DNA of 37,299 nt from Sphingomonas sp. (GCA_017849555.1 JAFIGU010000061.1:1-37299), one strand, 5' to 3'. Shown: positions 24,911-33,381, counted from the stretch's first letter. The notes: a model not told the origin generated them from the letters alone. A program made the numbers and translations.

Positions 24911-25367
24911 GGCATCACCTCTCTGTCCGAGCGTGTCCCGCAGAACGAATCTTCGTTGATCTTGCAGGATCGATGACAGCGACCCACGGAAAACTTCCCG
25001 GTGGAATGGTCACATTGGTGATGCTTCAGATACAACGCCACTTACCGAGCCGTCACAATGCAGACCCCCGTTCGGTATTACGATCCAGAAGTACAAATCA
25101 TTATAAATAAACAATAATTCTTCTGATATTAACTAATTATAACAAAACATGCCGGCAGGACATGACAAAATTATATCAATTCATGCCAAAGGAACGCCCA
25201 TTCAATTTGCAAACAATTGATCCCCCACTCCCATAAACGGTTAATCTGGAACGGAATTTCCCCACACGTCGGGGCGAGCACGCTATCCCTTGCCGCGATC
25301 GCGGCCAGCACCGGAACGCGTTGCGTCGGGAAACCTTTGGTCAACACAGTTCCCCTATATCGGGCCG
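24911..25367. other. AT-rich intergenic island
   Basis: About 457 bases separate the urcA-type start from the GGDEF-EAL start, which point away from each other. The segment 25081-25260 is about 34 % GC by my count, and its first 60 bases only about 22 %, while surrounding genes are near two-thirds GC. A minus-strand frame of 71 codons inside (25171-25386) has no family features and is rejected. Expected contents are two divergent promoters. The AT-rich core could be bound by a nucleoid or silencing protein, or be a remnant of transferred DNA. Confidence 0.7.
24944..24957. promoter_or_regulatory. Palindrome AACGAA-TC-TTCGTT in the urcA-type leader
   Basis: A perfect 6-bp inverted repeat with 2-base spacer sits 34-47 bases upstream of the UrcA-type ATG. 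Its AACGA/TCGTT half-sites resemble the palindrome at 20804-20813, with different spacing. A possible operator; no regulator is known. Confidence 0.35.
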
Positions 25368-27731
25368 GTGAACATCGCCGAGCCACCGACCGTTCGTCAC
25401 CCGGCCATCCCGCTTGGGCCGCTGCTGGGCTTGTCCGAAGGGGAGAACCCCGCCGCCTGGGCGCGGATCCGGGGCGCCAAGCTGCTTGCCGGCCGGCAGA
25501 TGGCGATGTTCATGCTGGCCGCCAATCTGGTCGGCGCGGCGATCGTCGCGATGCTGTTCGCGCCGCATCTGCCCTTGTCGTGGCTCGGCCTATGGGGGCT
25601 CGTCGCCGCCGGCGTCGGCACCGCGATCGCTGTCAGGCGGTTGCGCACCAGCGCCGTCCCCGGCGCGCTGGCCGGCATCGCCGATCTGCGCAACACCGTG
25701 TTCGAAGGCGCCGCGCTGGCGGCGGTATGGGGCGTCCCGGTGATGGTGTTCGACCGTTACGTCGATTCCGGCACCGCGCTCGCCTTGTGGATGGTGCTGT
25801 CGGTGCTGATGTCGGCCGCTGCGGTCGCGCTCGCCCCGCTGGTGCCCGCCGCGGTCGCTTTCATCGGCGGGATCGCGCTGATGGTGGCGGCCGAGCTGAT
25901 CGTAACGCACCTCTTCGTCGCGGCAGCCGGCACCCTGTTGTTCGCCGCGATCCTTATCGTCGGCTGCGTCTCGCGCGCCCGCGCGCTCGTGCTGCTGCGC
26001 GGGTCCGAGCTGACGCTCACCGAGCGTGACGAGACGGTCAGCCTGTTGCTCGGCGAGAGCGAAGACAATCGCGCCGACTGGCTGTGGGAAACCGATGCGC
26101 AGCGCCGTGTGATCCGCGCCTCGGTGCGCTTCGCGCTCGCGCTCGAACTTCAGCCGGCCGAGGTCGAGGGGACGCCGCTGCTCAAGCTGCTCGCCGGCCC
26201 GATGTGGGAGGCGGGCAATTTCTCCCCCGGGCTGCGACAACTCGCCGACAAGCTCAAGCGCCGCGAAAGCTTCCGCGATCTCGTCATGCCGGTGTTCGTC
26301 CACGGCCAGGAGCGCTGGTGGGAGATTTCCGCCACCCCGCGCAACGACGATCACGGCAATTTCCTCGGCTTCCGCGGCGTCGCCTCGGATGTGACGGCGG
26401 AACGAGTCACTGCCGAGAAGATCAACCGCATGGCGCGCTTCGATCCGCTGACCGGCCTGTCCAACCGCCTGATGATCCACGAGATGCTCGGCGAAGCACT
26501 GGCCGAGGCGGAGCAATGGGATTCGCGATCGGCGTTCATGATGATCGATCTCGATCGCTTCAAGGCGGTCAACGACACGCTCGGCCACCCGATCGGCGAC
26601 CGGCTGTTGCGACGCGTGTCGGAGCGGCTGGGACAGCTCGTCACCGGCAATGAGGCGGTGGGCCGGCTCGGCGGCGACGAATTTGCGGTGGTGGTGCGCG
26701 ACGCCGCCGATATGGCACGCGTCGAAAAGCTGGCGCAGTCGATCATCGACGCTTTGTCCGCGCCCTATGAGATCGACCAGCATGTCCTGTGGATCGGCGC
26801 GTCGATCGGGGTGGCGACCTCGCCGCGCGACGGACAGAGCGCCGAAAACCTGATCCGCTCGGCCGACCTCGCGCTCTATCGCGCCAAGGATGCCGGCGGC
26901 GGTGTCTTCCGCTGCTACGAGCCGCAGCTCCATGTCGACGCGGAGGAGCGCCGCGTGCTCGAGATCGCGCTGCGCCAGGCGCTCGATCGCAACGAGCTGT
27001 CGCTGCATTATCAGCCGGTGGTCGAGGCCGGCTCGGGCCGCCTGACCGGGTTCGAGGCGCTGCTGCGCTGGCAGAACCCGCAATTCGGCAACATCCCCCC
27101 GGCGAAATTCATCCCGCTGGCGGAAGCCGCGCGGCTGATCGAGCCGATCGGCGAATGGGTCCTGCGCACCGCCTGCGCCGAGGCGGCCTCCTGGCCGAGC
27201 GATGCGCGGATCGCGGTCAATGTCTCACCCGATCAGCTGCACAATCCGAATTTCGTCACCGTCGTCGCGCAGGCGCTCGCCAATGCCGGGCTGCCGCCGC
27301 ACCGGCTGGAGCTGGAAGTGACCGAAAACGCCTTCGTACGCGAGGGCAGCAGCGCGGTGACCGTGCTGGAACAGGTCATCGGGCTCGGCGTGCACCTCAG
27401 CCTCGACGATTTCGGCACCGGCTATTCGGCGCTCGGCTATCTCAGCCGCACGCGTTTCTCCTCGATCAAGATCGACCAGACCTTCGTGCAGGGCGCCTCG
27501 CGCGGGATGCCCGAGGCGCTGGCGATCATCCGCGCGGTGGTCGCGCTGGCGGGCAGCCTCGGCATCTCGACGACGGCCGAAGGGGTCGAGACCGAAGCCG
27601 AGCTCAACCTGATCCGCGAACTGGGGTGCAGCAAGATCCAGGGGCTCTATTTCGGCCGCCCGCTGCCGGTGGAGGAAGCCCGCGCGCTGATCCGCCGCGC
27701 GCGCCGCCCGGACGCATCGGCAGCGGCGTAA
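25368..27731 (+). CDS. Membrane-anchored PAS-like/GGDEF/EAL cyclic-di-GMP protein
   Basis: The protein (787 residues from GTG 25368) has six hydrophobic segments at about 45-202, a PAS-like region at about 235-345, a GGDEF domain with intact RLGGDEF (435-439 for GGDEF), and an EAL domain with EALLRW (from Glu563), NVSPDQL, DDFGTGYSAL, KIDQTFV and AEGVET. Both catalytic sets look complete, so it may make and break cyclic-di-GMP. The RxxD inhibitory site before GGDEF is replaced by TGNE, so product inhibition is unlikely. The start is uncertain: TTG 25290 is an alternative, and neither has a good ribosome-binding site. The AT-rich island lies upstream. Confidence 0.88.
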   Translation: MNIAEPPTVRHPAIPLGPLLGLSEGENPAAWARIRGAKLLAGRQMAMFMLAANLVGAAIVAMLFAPHLPLSWLGLWGLVAAGVGTAIAVRRLRTSAVPGALAGIADLRNTVFEGAALAAVWGVPVMVFDRYVDSGTALALWMVLSVLMSAAAVALAPLVPAAVAFIGGIALMVAAELIVTHLFVAAAGTLLFAAILIVGCVSRARALVLLRGSELTLTERDETVSLLLGESEDNRADWLWETDAQRRVIRASVRFALALELQPAEVEGTPLLKLLAGPMWEAGNFSPGLRQLADKLKRRESFRDLVMPVFVHGQERWWEISATPRNDDHGNFLGFRGVASDVTAERVTAEKINRMARFDPLTGLSNRLMIHEMLGEALAEAEQWDSRSAFMMIDLDRFKAVNDTLGHPIGDRLLRRVSERLGQLVTGNEAVGRLGGDEFAVVVRDAADMARVEKLAQSIIDALSAPYEIDQHVLWIGASIGVATSPRDGQSAENLIRSADLALYRAKDAGGGVFRCYEPQLHVDAEERRVLEIALRQALDRNELSLHYQPVVEAGSGRLTGFEALLRWQNPQFGNIPPAKFIPLAEAARLIEPIGEWVLRTACAEAASWPSDARIAVNVSPDQLHNPNFVTVVAQALANAGLPPHRLELEVTENAFVREGSSAVTVLEQVIGLGVHLSLDDFGTGYSALGYLSRTRFSSIKIDQTFVQGASRGMPEALAIIRAVVALAGSLGISTTAEGVETEAELNLIRELGCSKIQGLYFGRPLPVEEARALIRRARRPDASAAA

Positions 27732-27788
27732 ATCGCGACTGCCCTATTGCCCGATGCGACGCGGCGCGTTAGGGGGCGCTTTCCGCGT

Positions 27789-27865
27789 AGGGGTGTAGCT
27801 CAGCTGGTTAGAGCGTCGGTCTCCAAAACCGAAGGCCCTCGGTTCGAATCCGAGCTCCCCTGCCA
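27789..27865 (+). tRNA. tRNA-Trp (anticodon CCA)
   Basis: A 77-base tRNA with encoded CCA. The anticodon loop CTCCAAA gives anticodon CCA (Trp), the T-loop is TTCGAAT, and the D and T stems are fully paired. A1-U72, G5-C68 and G73 fit tryptophan identity. In the acceptor stem, position 6 (T) faces position 67 (T), an unusual U-U mismatch; the other six pairs are normal. In many alphaproteobacteria tRNA-Trp lies directly upstream of secE. Here 4.7 kb of minus-strand genes intervene. Confidence 0.95.
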
Positions 27866-27900
27866 CTTTTTCCCAGAATAAACCGTCAAGACAACCGCCC

Positions 27901-27936
27901 AGGCCGTCATCCCGGCGAAAGCTGGGATGACGGCCT
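27901..27936. repeat. 16-bp hairpin with GAAA loop after tRNA-Trp
   Basis: A 16-bp stem with a single G-U/C-A position, closed by GAAA. The CGTCATCCCGGC/GCTGGGATGACG arms are of a type often seen between alphaproteobacterial genes. It lies 35 bases after the tRNA and may serve as its terminator, although it lacks a T-tract. Confidence 0.7.
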
Positions 27937-27966
27937 GTGTCGAGATGCCGGGCTGACGCACAAGAA

Positions 27967-27994
27967 AAAGGACGGAGCCGAAGCCCCGTCCTTT
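27967..27994 (-). terminator. Intrinsic terminator of the TonB-dependent receptor gene
   Basis: Read on the minus strand, 12 paired bases (one G-U) enclose a TTCG tetraloop and end in a T-rich stretch. It begins 42 bases after the receptor stop. A stable UUCG-capped stem followed by U residues is a strong Rho-independent terminator. Confidence 0.85.
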
Positions 27995-28036
27995 CCGTTC
28001 AACCCGGCGCGCGGAGGCGCCGGGTTGCCCCTCCCA

Positions 28037-30655
28037 TCAGAATTTCGCGCCGGCGCGGATACCGATCGTGCGCGGCTGGATCGGCACGATATACGGCCGG
28101 TCGCCGCACGTGCCGCAGGCCTGGAAGCGCGAGATTTCGCCGCGTTCATCCCACAGATTCTGCGCGAAGACCTCCAGCGTATAATTGCTGCCGATTTCCG
28201 CCCCGACCGCGAGATTGCCGGTGGTATAGGCACGCAGCCGCCCGAGCTGTGCCGCCGGGTTGATGATTTCGCCGGTGCCCGGCGCGTAAACCGCCGACCG
28301 GATATCCGAGGCCGCCGAGCTCTGGTGCGAAACCAGCGCCTGGATATAGCCCTTCGCCGACGTTCCGAGCGGCACCGTATAACGCGCCGTGCCGGTGATC
28401 TTGAACTGCGGCGTAATCGGCAGCCGCGTGCCGGCAGCCGCAGACACGATGTTCCGCTGACCGCTATCGAGCATACCGGTGCAGGTGAAGGTCGGATCGG
28501 CGCCGAGGCAGAGATTCTGCCGCGTCTTCGCATCGGTATAGGAGCCGGCCACGGTCAGCGCGAGCGGGCCGGTGTTGACACTGGCATCCATCTCGACGCC
28601 GCGGATGCGCGCATTCGGGCCGTTCTGGATGATCGTGAAACTGTTCACGCCAAGGAAGGCGAATTGGAAGCTGTCCCAATTCTGCTGATAGACCGCGCCG
28701 TTGAAGCGGAGCATGCCGTTGAGCAGCGTCGTCTTCCAGCCCACTTCGTAATTGGTGAGATAATCGGGCGCATAATTGCTGACATCGGCACGCCGGTTGA
28801 TCCCGCCCGGACGGAAGCCGCGCGACCAGGTGGCGTAAAGCATTAGCTGATCGGTCGGCTTCCACGTCGCGTTGAACTTGTAGGTGACGCCCTGCCCTTG
28901 CGTCCGCTTCGGCAACAGCCCGTTACCCGAAACGATTGCGAGGTTGGTGCAAGGCCCGCCCGCCACGGTTGCCGGGAAGAACGGCGCGGGATTCTGCCCG
29001 GCATCCACCATCTGCTTCAGGCTCTGCCCGTTGGTGAGATAGCAAGCCGCAACGCCCGTCTTTGAGCTTCCAGCGGCGTTATGCGGCAATGCCGTGTAAG
29101 GAATGCCGGTTTCATCCGCCGCCGGATTGCGGCCGAAGCCGAAGAAGCCGATCAGCGAGTTATCGTAGATGAACGCACGCGCGCCCGCGGTGAGCGTCAG
29201 CTTCGGCAGGATGTCGAAGCTCGCCTCGCCGAACATCGCATAATCCTTGTCGACGCGATGCTGCTGGGTAAGCCACAAGGTGCCGGGCAGCCCGTTGACC
29301 GACAGCTCGGGCGCGAGCCCGGCGATGCGATAATCCTGGTGGATGAGGTTCGACTGGCGCTGGTAGAAAGCGCCGGCGACGATGCGGAACCGCTCGGTGC
29401 TCGGCGAGGCGACGCGGATTTCCTGGCTCATCTTCTTGAAATGATCGGTGCCGATCACGCGTTGCTGCGGGTTGATCGTGTTGCCGGCGGCATCGCGATA
29501 ATAGAAATAGCCGGCGAGACCTCCCTGCTTCTGATAGAGGTTGTCATAGGCCTCGGCATAATCGGTATAATCGCTCGACTGCGTATCGCGGCGATCGAGA
29601 TAGGCGCCGGCATAGGTCAGATCCCAATTGCCGACCTTGCCCTCGATCGTCAGCGCGCCCTGGATGAAGCGATCGCGACGATATTCGGGCAGGAAATGCT
29701 GGACCTGGAGGTCGCCGACCCGCGGATCGAAGCCGTAGCTGCCGTGGCTGCGCTGCTCCTGGTAGAGCACCGTCGGCGTCACCGTCCAATTGTCGTCGAG
29801 ATCGACCTTGAGCGCGGCGCGGCCGCCCCAGGTCTCGGTGTCGTTATAATCCTTCTTTACCAGCGCCTTGTTGTTGAGAGTGATCCCGTCCTTGAGACAG
29901 CCAATGGTAACGGTGGGATCGTTCGGATCCTTGATCGGCGTGCCACAGAAGGTGCGGGTGCCCGCCACATTGTCGATATAGCCGGCATCCTTCTGGTAGA
30001 AGCCGACCACGCGCAGCGCGACGTTCGACGAGAAGGGCGCGTTGATCATCCCCTCGATCTTGCCGCCGACGCCGCCCTTGTTGACGGTGTTGAGCTCGCC
30101 GTCGACGCGGCCGTAGAAGCCCGAGGTATCGGGCTTGTTGGTGATGATGCGGATCGTCCCCGCCTCGCTCGACGCGCCGTAGAGCGTGCCCTGCGGGCCG
30201 GACAGGCTCTCGATCCGCGCGACGTCATAGATATGGATGTCGAGCGTGCCGCCGATCGTCGTCACCGGCTGTTCGTCGAGATAGCTGCCGACCGAGGGGA
30301 GTGAGCCCGAGTGGTTGCCGTCGCCGCCCGAGGCGACGCCGCGCATATAGACGGTCGTCACGCCCGGCTGCGAGGTCTGGAACGCCACCGACGGGAGGAG
30401 CTGGGTATATTCGTTGAAATTCGAGATGTTGAGCTGATCGAGCTTGCGCGTCGACAGCGCCTGCATCGAGATCGGCACCGTCTGGATATTCTCGTCGCGC
30501 TTCTGCGCGGTGACGATGATGTCGCTCATCGCGTCGCTGGCCGCGGGGCGGCTGGGCGCATTGCTCTCGGCGGGCGCGGTCTGCGCAAAGGCGGGGCCGG
30601 CAAATGCGACCGAAGCAAAAAGCGAGACCAGCACGCGGCGTTCGAAACTTGTCAT
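28037..30655 (-). CDS. TonB-dependent outer-membrane receptor
   Basis: The 872-residue protein has a signal peptide (FASVAFAGPAFA at the end), a short disordered stretch, a TonB-box-like DIIVTAQKR, a plug domain (VPISMQALS, VYMRGVASGG, IESLSGPQGTLYGASSEAGTIRIITNKP) and a 22-strand-type barrel ending in GIRAGAKF, with the C-terminal Phe required for BAM assembly. The plug resembles the sphingomonad family that includes many carbohydrate or aromatic-compound receptors, but the substrate cannot be read from sequence. GGGGGGAG just upstream supports ATG at 30655. The adjacent upstream gene on the same strand encodes a TPR-sulfotransferase. Confidence 0.93.
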   Translation of the reverse strand: MTSFERRVLVSLFASVAFAGPAFAQTAPAESNAPSRPAASDAMSDIIVTAQKRDENIQTVPISMQALSTRKLDQLNISNFNEYTQLLPSVAFQTSQPGVTTVYMRGVASGGDGNHSGSLPSVGSYLDEQPVTTIGGTLDIHIYDVARIESLSGPQGTLYGASSEAGTIRIITNKPDTSGFYGRVDGELNTVNKGGVGGKIEGMINAPFSSNVALRVVGFYQKDAGYIDNVAGTRTFCGTPIKDPNDPTVTIGCLKDGITLNNKALVKKDYNDTETWGGRAALKVDLDDNWTVTPTVLYQEQRSHGSYGFDPRVGDLQVQHFLPEYRRDRFIQGALTIEGKVGNWDLTYAGAYLDRRDTQSSDYTDYAEAYDNLYQKQGGLAGYFYYRDAAGNTINPQQRVIGTDHFKKMSQEIRVASPSTERFRIVAGAFYQRQSNLIHQDYRIAGLAPELSVNGLPGTLWLTQQHRVDKDYAMFGEASFDILPKLTLTAGARAFIYDNSLIGFFGFGRNPAADETGIPYTALPHNAAGSSKTGVAACYLTNGQSLKQMVDAGQNPAPFFPATVAGGPCTNLAIVSGNGLLPKRTQGQGVTYKFNATWKPTDQLMLYATWSRGFRPGGINRRADVSNYAPDYLTNYEVGWKTTLLNGMLRFNGAVYQQNWDSFQFAFLGVNSFTIIQNGPNARIRGVEMDASVNTGPLALTVAGSYTDAKTRQNLCLGADPTFTCTGMLDSGQRNIVSAAAGTRLPITPQFKITGTARYTVPLGTSAKGYIQALVSHQSSAASDIRSAVYAPGTGEIINPAAQLGRLRAYTTGNLAVGAEIGSNYTLEVFAQNLWDERGEISRFQACGTCGDRPYIVPIQPRTIGIRAGAKF

Positions 30656-30706
30656 CACGCTCCCCCCGGAGACTGTTTTATTGTGGAACGGCAAGACTGT
30701 GATGCG

Positions 30707-30731
30707 GCGCGGCTCAGGTCAATCGCCGCGC
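30707..30731. promoter_or_regulatory. 7-bp inverted repeat upstream of the receptor gene
   Basis: GCGCGGC and GCCGCGC flank an 11-base centre about 50-75 bp upstream of the receptor ATG. On the minus strand the centre contains TTGACC, a possible -35. It may be an operator over the promoter, but no clear -10 follows. Confidence 0.3.
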
Positions 30732-30819
30732 ACCGACAATCGCGCGAACCGCGCCGACCGTGACAGTTTTGCAACGAAGCAATCAGCTCATCTAATCGTC
30801 ATGCCCGGCTTGAGCTAAT

Positions 30820-32415
30820 TCACCCGAAGCGCGGCGCCAGCGGATAATGGTCGACCACGTCGCCCAGCGCCGCCTCCAGCGGGCCGAGGTGGGGCGCGAA
30901 CGGCCGCCATGCGGCATCGCCGCCGCGGAAGATCGGCTGGCGCACCTGTTCGGAGCTCGCCGTGCGCACCGCGCGCTCCGTCTCGTGGAACGACAGGCAA
31001 GCAGGCTCGAACGGCAGATCGAGCCGGTCGAGCAACGCGCGAATCCCGGCCTCGGGCGCGTCGACCAGCTCCTCGTGGATCACGCGGATCACCTGCCCCG
31101 GCAGCACATGATCGAGATGCGCCATCAGCCGCACATAATCGCGGTAATAGCGCCCCATATCGTCGAGCCCGTAGCTGAACGCCTGCCCACGCGCGAAATG
31201 CTGCTTGAAATTGGAGAAGCAGCAGGCGCGCGGATCGCGCCGCGCGTCGATGATCCGCGCATGGGGCAGGATCAGCCGGATCAGCGCGACATGCAGCCAG
31301 TTATTGGGCAATTTGTCGATGAAGAACGGCCGTCCGCTGCGCCGCTGCACCGCCGCGCGACGCAGATATTCCTCGCCCAGCGCCGCCGCGTCCTCGGCGG
31401 TGAGCGCGGCCAGCCCCGCGGGATAGCCCGATACGCGCCGCACCATCGCGGGCAGATCGGGAAGCTCGGTCGTCCCCTCCACCTGGCCGTGGCTGGAGAG
31501 GATCTGCTCGATCAGCGTCGACCCCGCACGCGGCATCCCGAGGATGAAGATCGCATCGGGCGCCTGGCATCCCCAGCCCGCGCGCGCGGCGAAGAAATCG
31601 GGGGTCGCCACCGCGATCATCGCGTCGACCATATCGGTCAGCAATTGCGGATCGTAGCCGAGCTGCGCGCGCCGCATCGCATTACCGGCGGCATAATGCG
31701 CAAAGGCGATGTCGGCGTCGCCGCGGTCCTCATAAGCCTTGCCCAGCGCGAAATCGAGGTGAAGCGCATCGTCCTCGACAAGATCGGTGCCCGCTCGTGC
31801 CGCCGCCATCGCCGTGAGATCGGCATCGGTAAAGCGCACGGTCTTGAGGTTGGCGAGGCTCCACCATGCCTCGCCCAGCGTCGGCTCGGCCGCGATCGCG
31901 CGGCGATAGGCGTCGACCCCGTCGGCCTGCCGCCCGACCGTCTTGAGCATATGGCCGTAGCTCATCCACACCCGCGGCTGATCCGGGGCGGCGGCGAGGA
32001 CGCGTTCGTAGAGCGCGATCGCCGCGTCGAACCCGCCAAGCCGGCCGAGCGCGGCGGCCTTGAGATTGGCATGGCCGATATGATCGGGCTCGGTCGCGAG
32101 CAATTCGTCGAGCTCGACCAGCGCCTCGGGCGCGCGGTTCTGGCGATAGAGGACGAGCGCGAGATTGGCACGCGCCGCAGTGAAGGCGGGGGCCAGTTCG
32201 AGCGCGCGGCGCAGCAGATTCTCCGCGTCCTGGTTGCGCCCGATCCGCCCGGCCAGCTCCGCCAGCATGCGGATCGCGCGCGCGTCGAACGGATCCTGCT
32301 TGAGATAGCCCTTGAGCAACGGCTCGGCGATGTGGAGCTGCCCGTCGTGCAGCGCGATCGCGGCGTCGAGCAGCATCGGGGGGTAAGCGTGGGATTGCGT
32401 GGTGACGGTTGCCAT
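30820..32415 (-). CDS. TPR-repeat sulfotransferase
   Basis: The 531-residue cytoplasmic-looking protein has several tetratricopeptide repeats in its first 240 residues, followed by a sulfotransferase domain. The PAPS 5'-phosphosulfate loop is GMPRAGSTLIEQ (293-304), preceded by IFIL and followed by the ELPDL segment. The 3'-phosphate region is FIDKLPNNWLHVALI followed by HARIIDARRDPRACCFSNF. It should transfer sulfate from PAPS to an unknown acceptor, possibly a tyrosine, glycan or lipid. Such proteins are, in my recollection, often beside TonB-dependent receptor genes in sphingomonads, and the same is true here: the receptor is 165 bases downstream. ATG at 32415 starts just before the first repeat. 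Confidence 0.88.
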   Translation of the reverse strand: MATVTTQSHAYPPMLLDAAIALHDGQLHIAEPLLKGYLKQDPFDARAIRMLAELAGRIGRNQDAENLLRRALELAPAFTAARANLALVLYRQNRAPEALVELDELLATEPDHIGHANLKAAALGRLGGFDAAIALYERVLAAAPDQPRVWMSYGHMLKTVGRQADGVDAYRRAIAAEPTLGEAWWSLANLKTVRFTDADLTAMAAARAGTDLVEDDALHLDFALGKAYEDRGDADIAFAHYAAGNAMRRAQLGYDPQLLTDMVDAMIAVATPDFFAARAGWGCQAPDAIFILGMPRAGSTLIEQILSSHGQVEGTTELPDLPAMVRRVSGYPAGLAALTAEDAAALGEEYLRRAAVQRRSGRPFFIDKLPNNWLHVALIRLILPHARIIDARRDPRACCFSNFKQHFARGQAFSYGLDDMGRYYRDYVRLMAHLDHVLPGQVIRVIHEELVDAPEAGIRALLDRLDLPFEPACLSFHETERAVRTASSEQVRQPIFRGGDAAWRPFAPHLGPLEAALGDVVDHYPLAPRFG

Positions 32416-32479
32416 CGGCCGCGACGATGCGGGCAAGCGTCGCGCGAAGCAAGCGCTCTGTCCCGCCCGCCGCCACCTC

Positions 32480-32508
32480 TTGCCTTCCCGCGACGGCGAC
32501 GCTATCTC
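32480..32508 (+). promoter_or_regulatory. Candidate sigma-70 promoter for secE-nusG
   Basis: TTGCCT (32480-32485) and TATCTC (32503-32508) are separated by 17 bp. Transcription would start near 32515, giving a leader of roughly 100 bases that contains the hairpin at 32538-32569. Matches are moderate; no other candidate looked better in the interval. Confidence 0.4.
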
Positions 32509-32537
32509 CGCGACCCATCCGACAGCGAGGACGGGCT

Positions 32538-32569
32538 TCACCGTTTCCCTGATGACAGGGAAGCGGTGA
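32538..32569 (+). promoter_or_regulatory. 14-bp hairpin in the secE leader
   Basis: TCACCGTTTCCCTG pairs with CAGGGAAGCGGTGA around an ATGA loop, with a single G-U that exists only in plus-strand RNA; in minus-strand RNA it would be an A-C mismatch. It ends 43 bases before the secE start. There is no T-tract, so it is more likely an RNA processing, stability or regulatory element than a terminator. Confidence 0.5.
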
Positions 32570-32612
32570 CGGACCTATGCCTCGCTCGGCTCGTTTGCGA
32601 AGGCACGTAAAA

Positions 32613-32810
32613 GTGGCGAAGACGTCCCCGATCGAATTCATCCGTCAGGTTCAGACAGAGGCGCGCAAGGTTACCTGGCCGGGTCGCCGCCAGACGGTGA
32701 TGACCGCCGTGATGGTTCTGATCATGACGACGATTCTGGCGCTGTTCTTCCTCGGCATCGACACGGTCTTTGATCAGATCGTGAAGGGCCTGCTTGCCCT
32801 CGCGAAATAA
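32613..32810 (+). CDS. secE: Protein translocase subunit SecE
   Basis: SecE clamps SecY in the Sec translocon of the inner membrane. The 65-residue product is the short single-helix form usual in alphaproteobacteria. An amphipathic N-terminal part carries the conserved EARKVTWPGRRQT (17-29), and one membrane helix follows (about 29-49). GTG at 32613 gives the usual start (AKTSPIEFIRQVQ). The frame stays open 12 codons upstream, but that extension is unlike the family. nusG starts 20 bases downstream, so the pair is an operon, as in most bacteria. Confidence 0.95.
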   Translation: MAKTSPIEFIRQVQTEARKVTWPGRRQTVMTAVMVLIMTTILALFFLGIDTVFDQIVKGLLALAK

Positions 32811-32830
32811 CGGACAAGGGTTTCACGCAA

Positions 32831-33367
32831 ATGGCGCGCTGGTACATCATCCACGCTTATTCCGGTTTCGAGGGCAAGGTCCGCGATACCATTTTGACCG
32901 AGGCGGAGCGGCTCGGCCTCTCGGCGCTCGTCGAGCAGATCGAGGTGCCGACCGAGACGGTGACCGAGGCGCGGCGCGGCAAGAAGGTGTCGGTCGAGCG
33001 CAAGTTCATGCCCGGCTATGTGCTGGCCAAGCTCAGCATGAACGACGACGTCTATCACCTCGTCAAGAACACGCCGCGCGTCACCGGCTTCCTCGGCTCG
33101 TCGGGCAAGCCGCAGGCGATCAGCGACGCCGAAGCCGCGCGGATGCTCAACTCGAAGGAGGAAGCCGCCGCCGCGCCGAAGCATCAGGTGAAGGTCGATT
33201 ACGAGATCGGCGATTCGGTCAAGGTGCTCGACGGCCCGTTCGCGAGCTTCAACGGCACGGTCGAGGAGCTCGATTTCGACAAGTCGAAGGTCAAGGTGTC
33301 GGTGTCGATCTTCGGCCGCGCCACCCCGGTCGAGCTCGATTTCGAGCAGGTCGAGCGCAGCAAGTAA
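32831..33367 (+). CDS. nusG: Transcription termination/antitermination protein NusG
   Basis: NusG binds RNA polymerase, suppresses pausing and links it to Rho or to the ribosome. The 178-residue protein has the NGN domain (WYIIHAYSGFEGKVRDTI through KFMPGYVLAKLSM and NTPRVTGFLG) and the C-terminal KOW domain (EIGDSVKVLDGPFASFNGTVEELD, about 125-147). It follows secE by 20 bases. The usual next genes, rplK and rplA, are absent; a convergent membrane-protein gene lies downstream instead. Confidence 0.97.
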   Translation: MARWYIIHAYSGFEGKVRDTILTEAERLGLSALVEQIEVPTETVTEARRGKKVSVERKFMPGYVLAKLSMNDDVYHLVKNTPRVTGFLGSSGKPQAISDAEAARMLNSKEEAAAAPKHQVKVDYEIGDSVKVLDGPFASFNGTVEELDFDKSKVKVSVSIFGRATPVELDFEQVERSK

Positions 33368-33381
33368 GCCGCAGGCGGCCA

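Noticed and set aside
25171..25386. Minus-strand frame of 71 codons in the AT-rich island
   Set aside because: No ribosome-binding site, no homology-like pattern, and it overlaps the start of the GGDEF-EAL gene.
30847..32610. Plus-strand frame of 587 codons opposite the sulfotransferase gene
   Set aside because: Antisense shadow; composition biased to Arg, Asp and His, and it would run up to the secE start without a plausible function.
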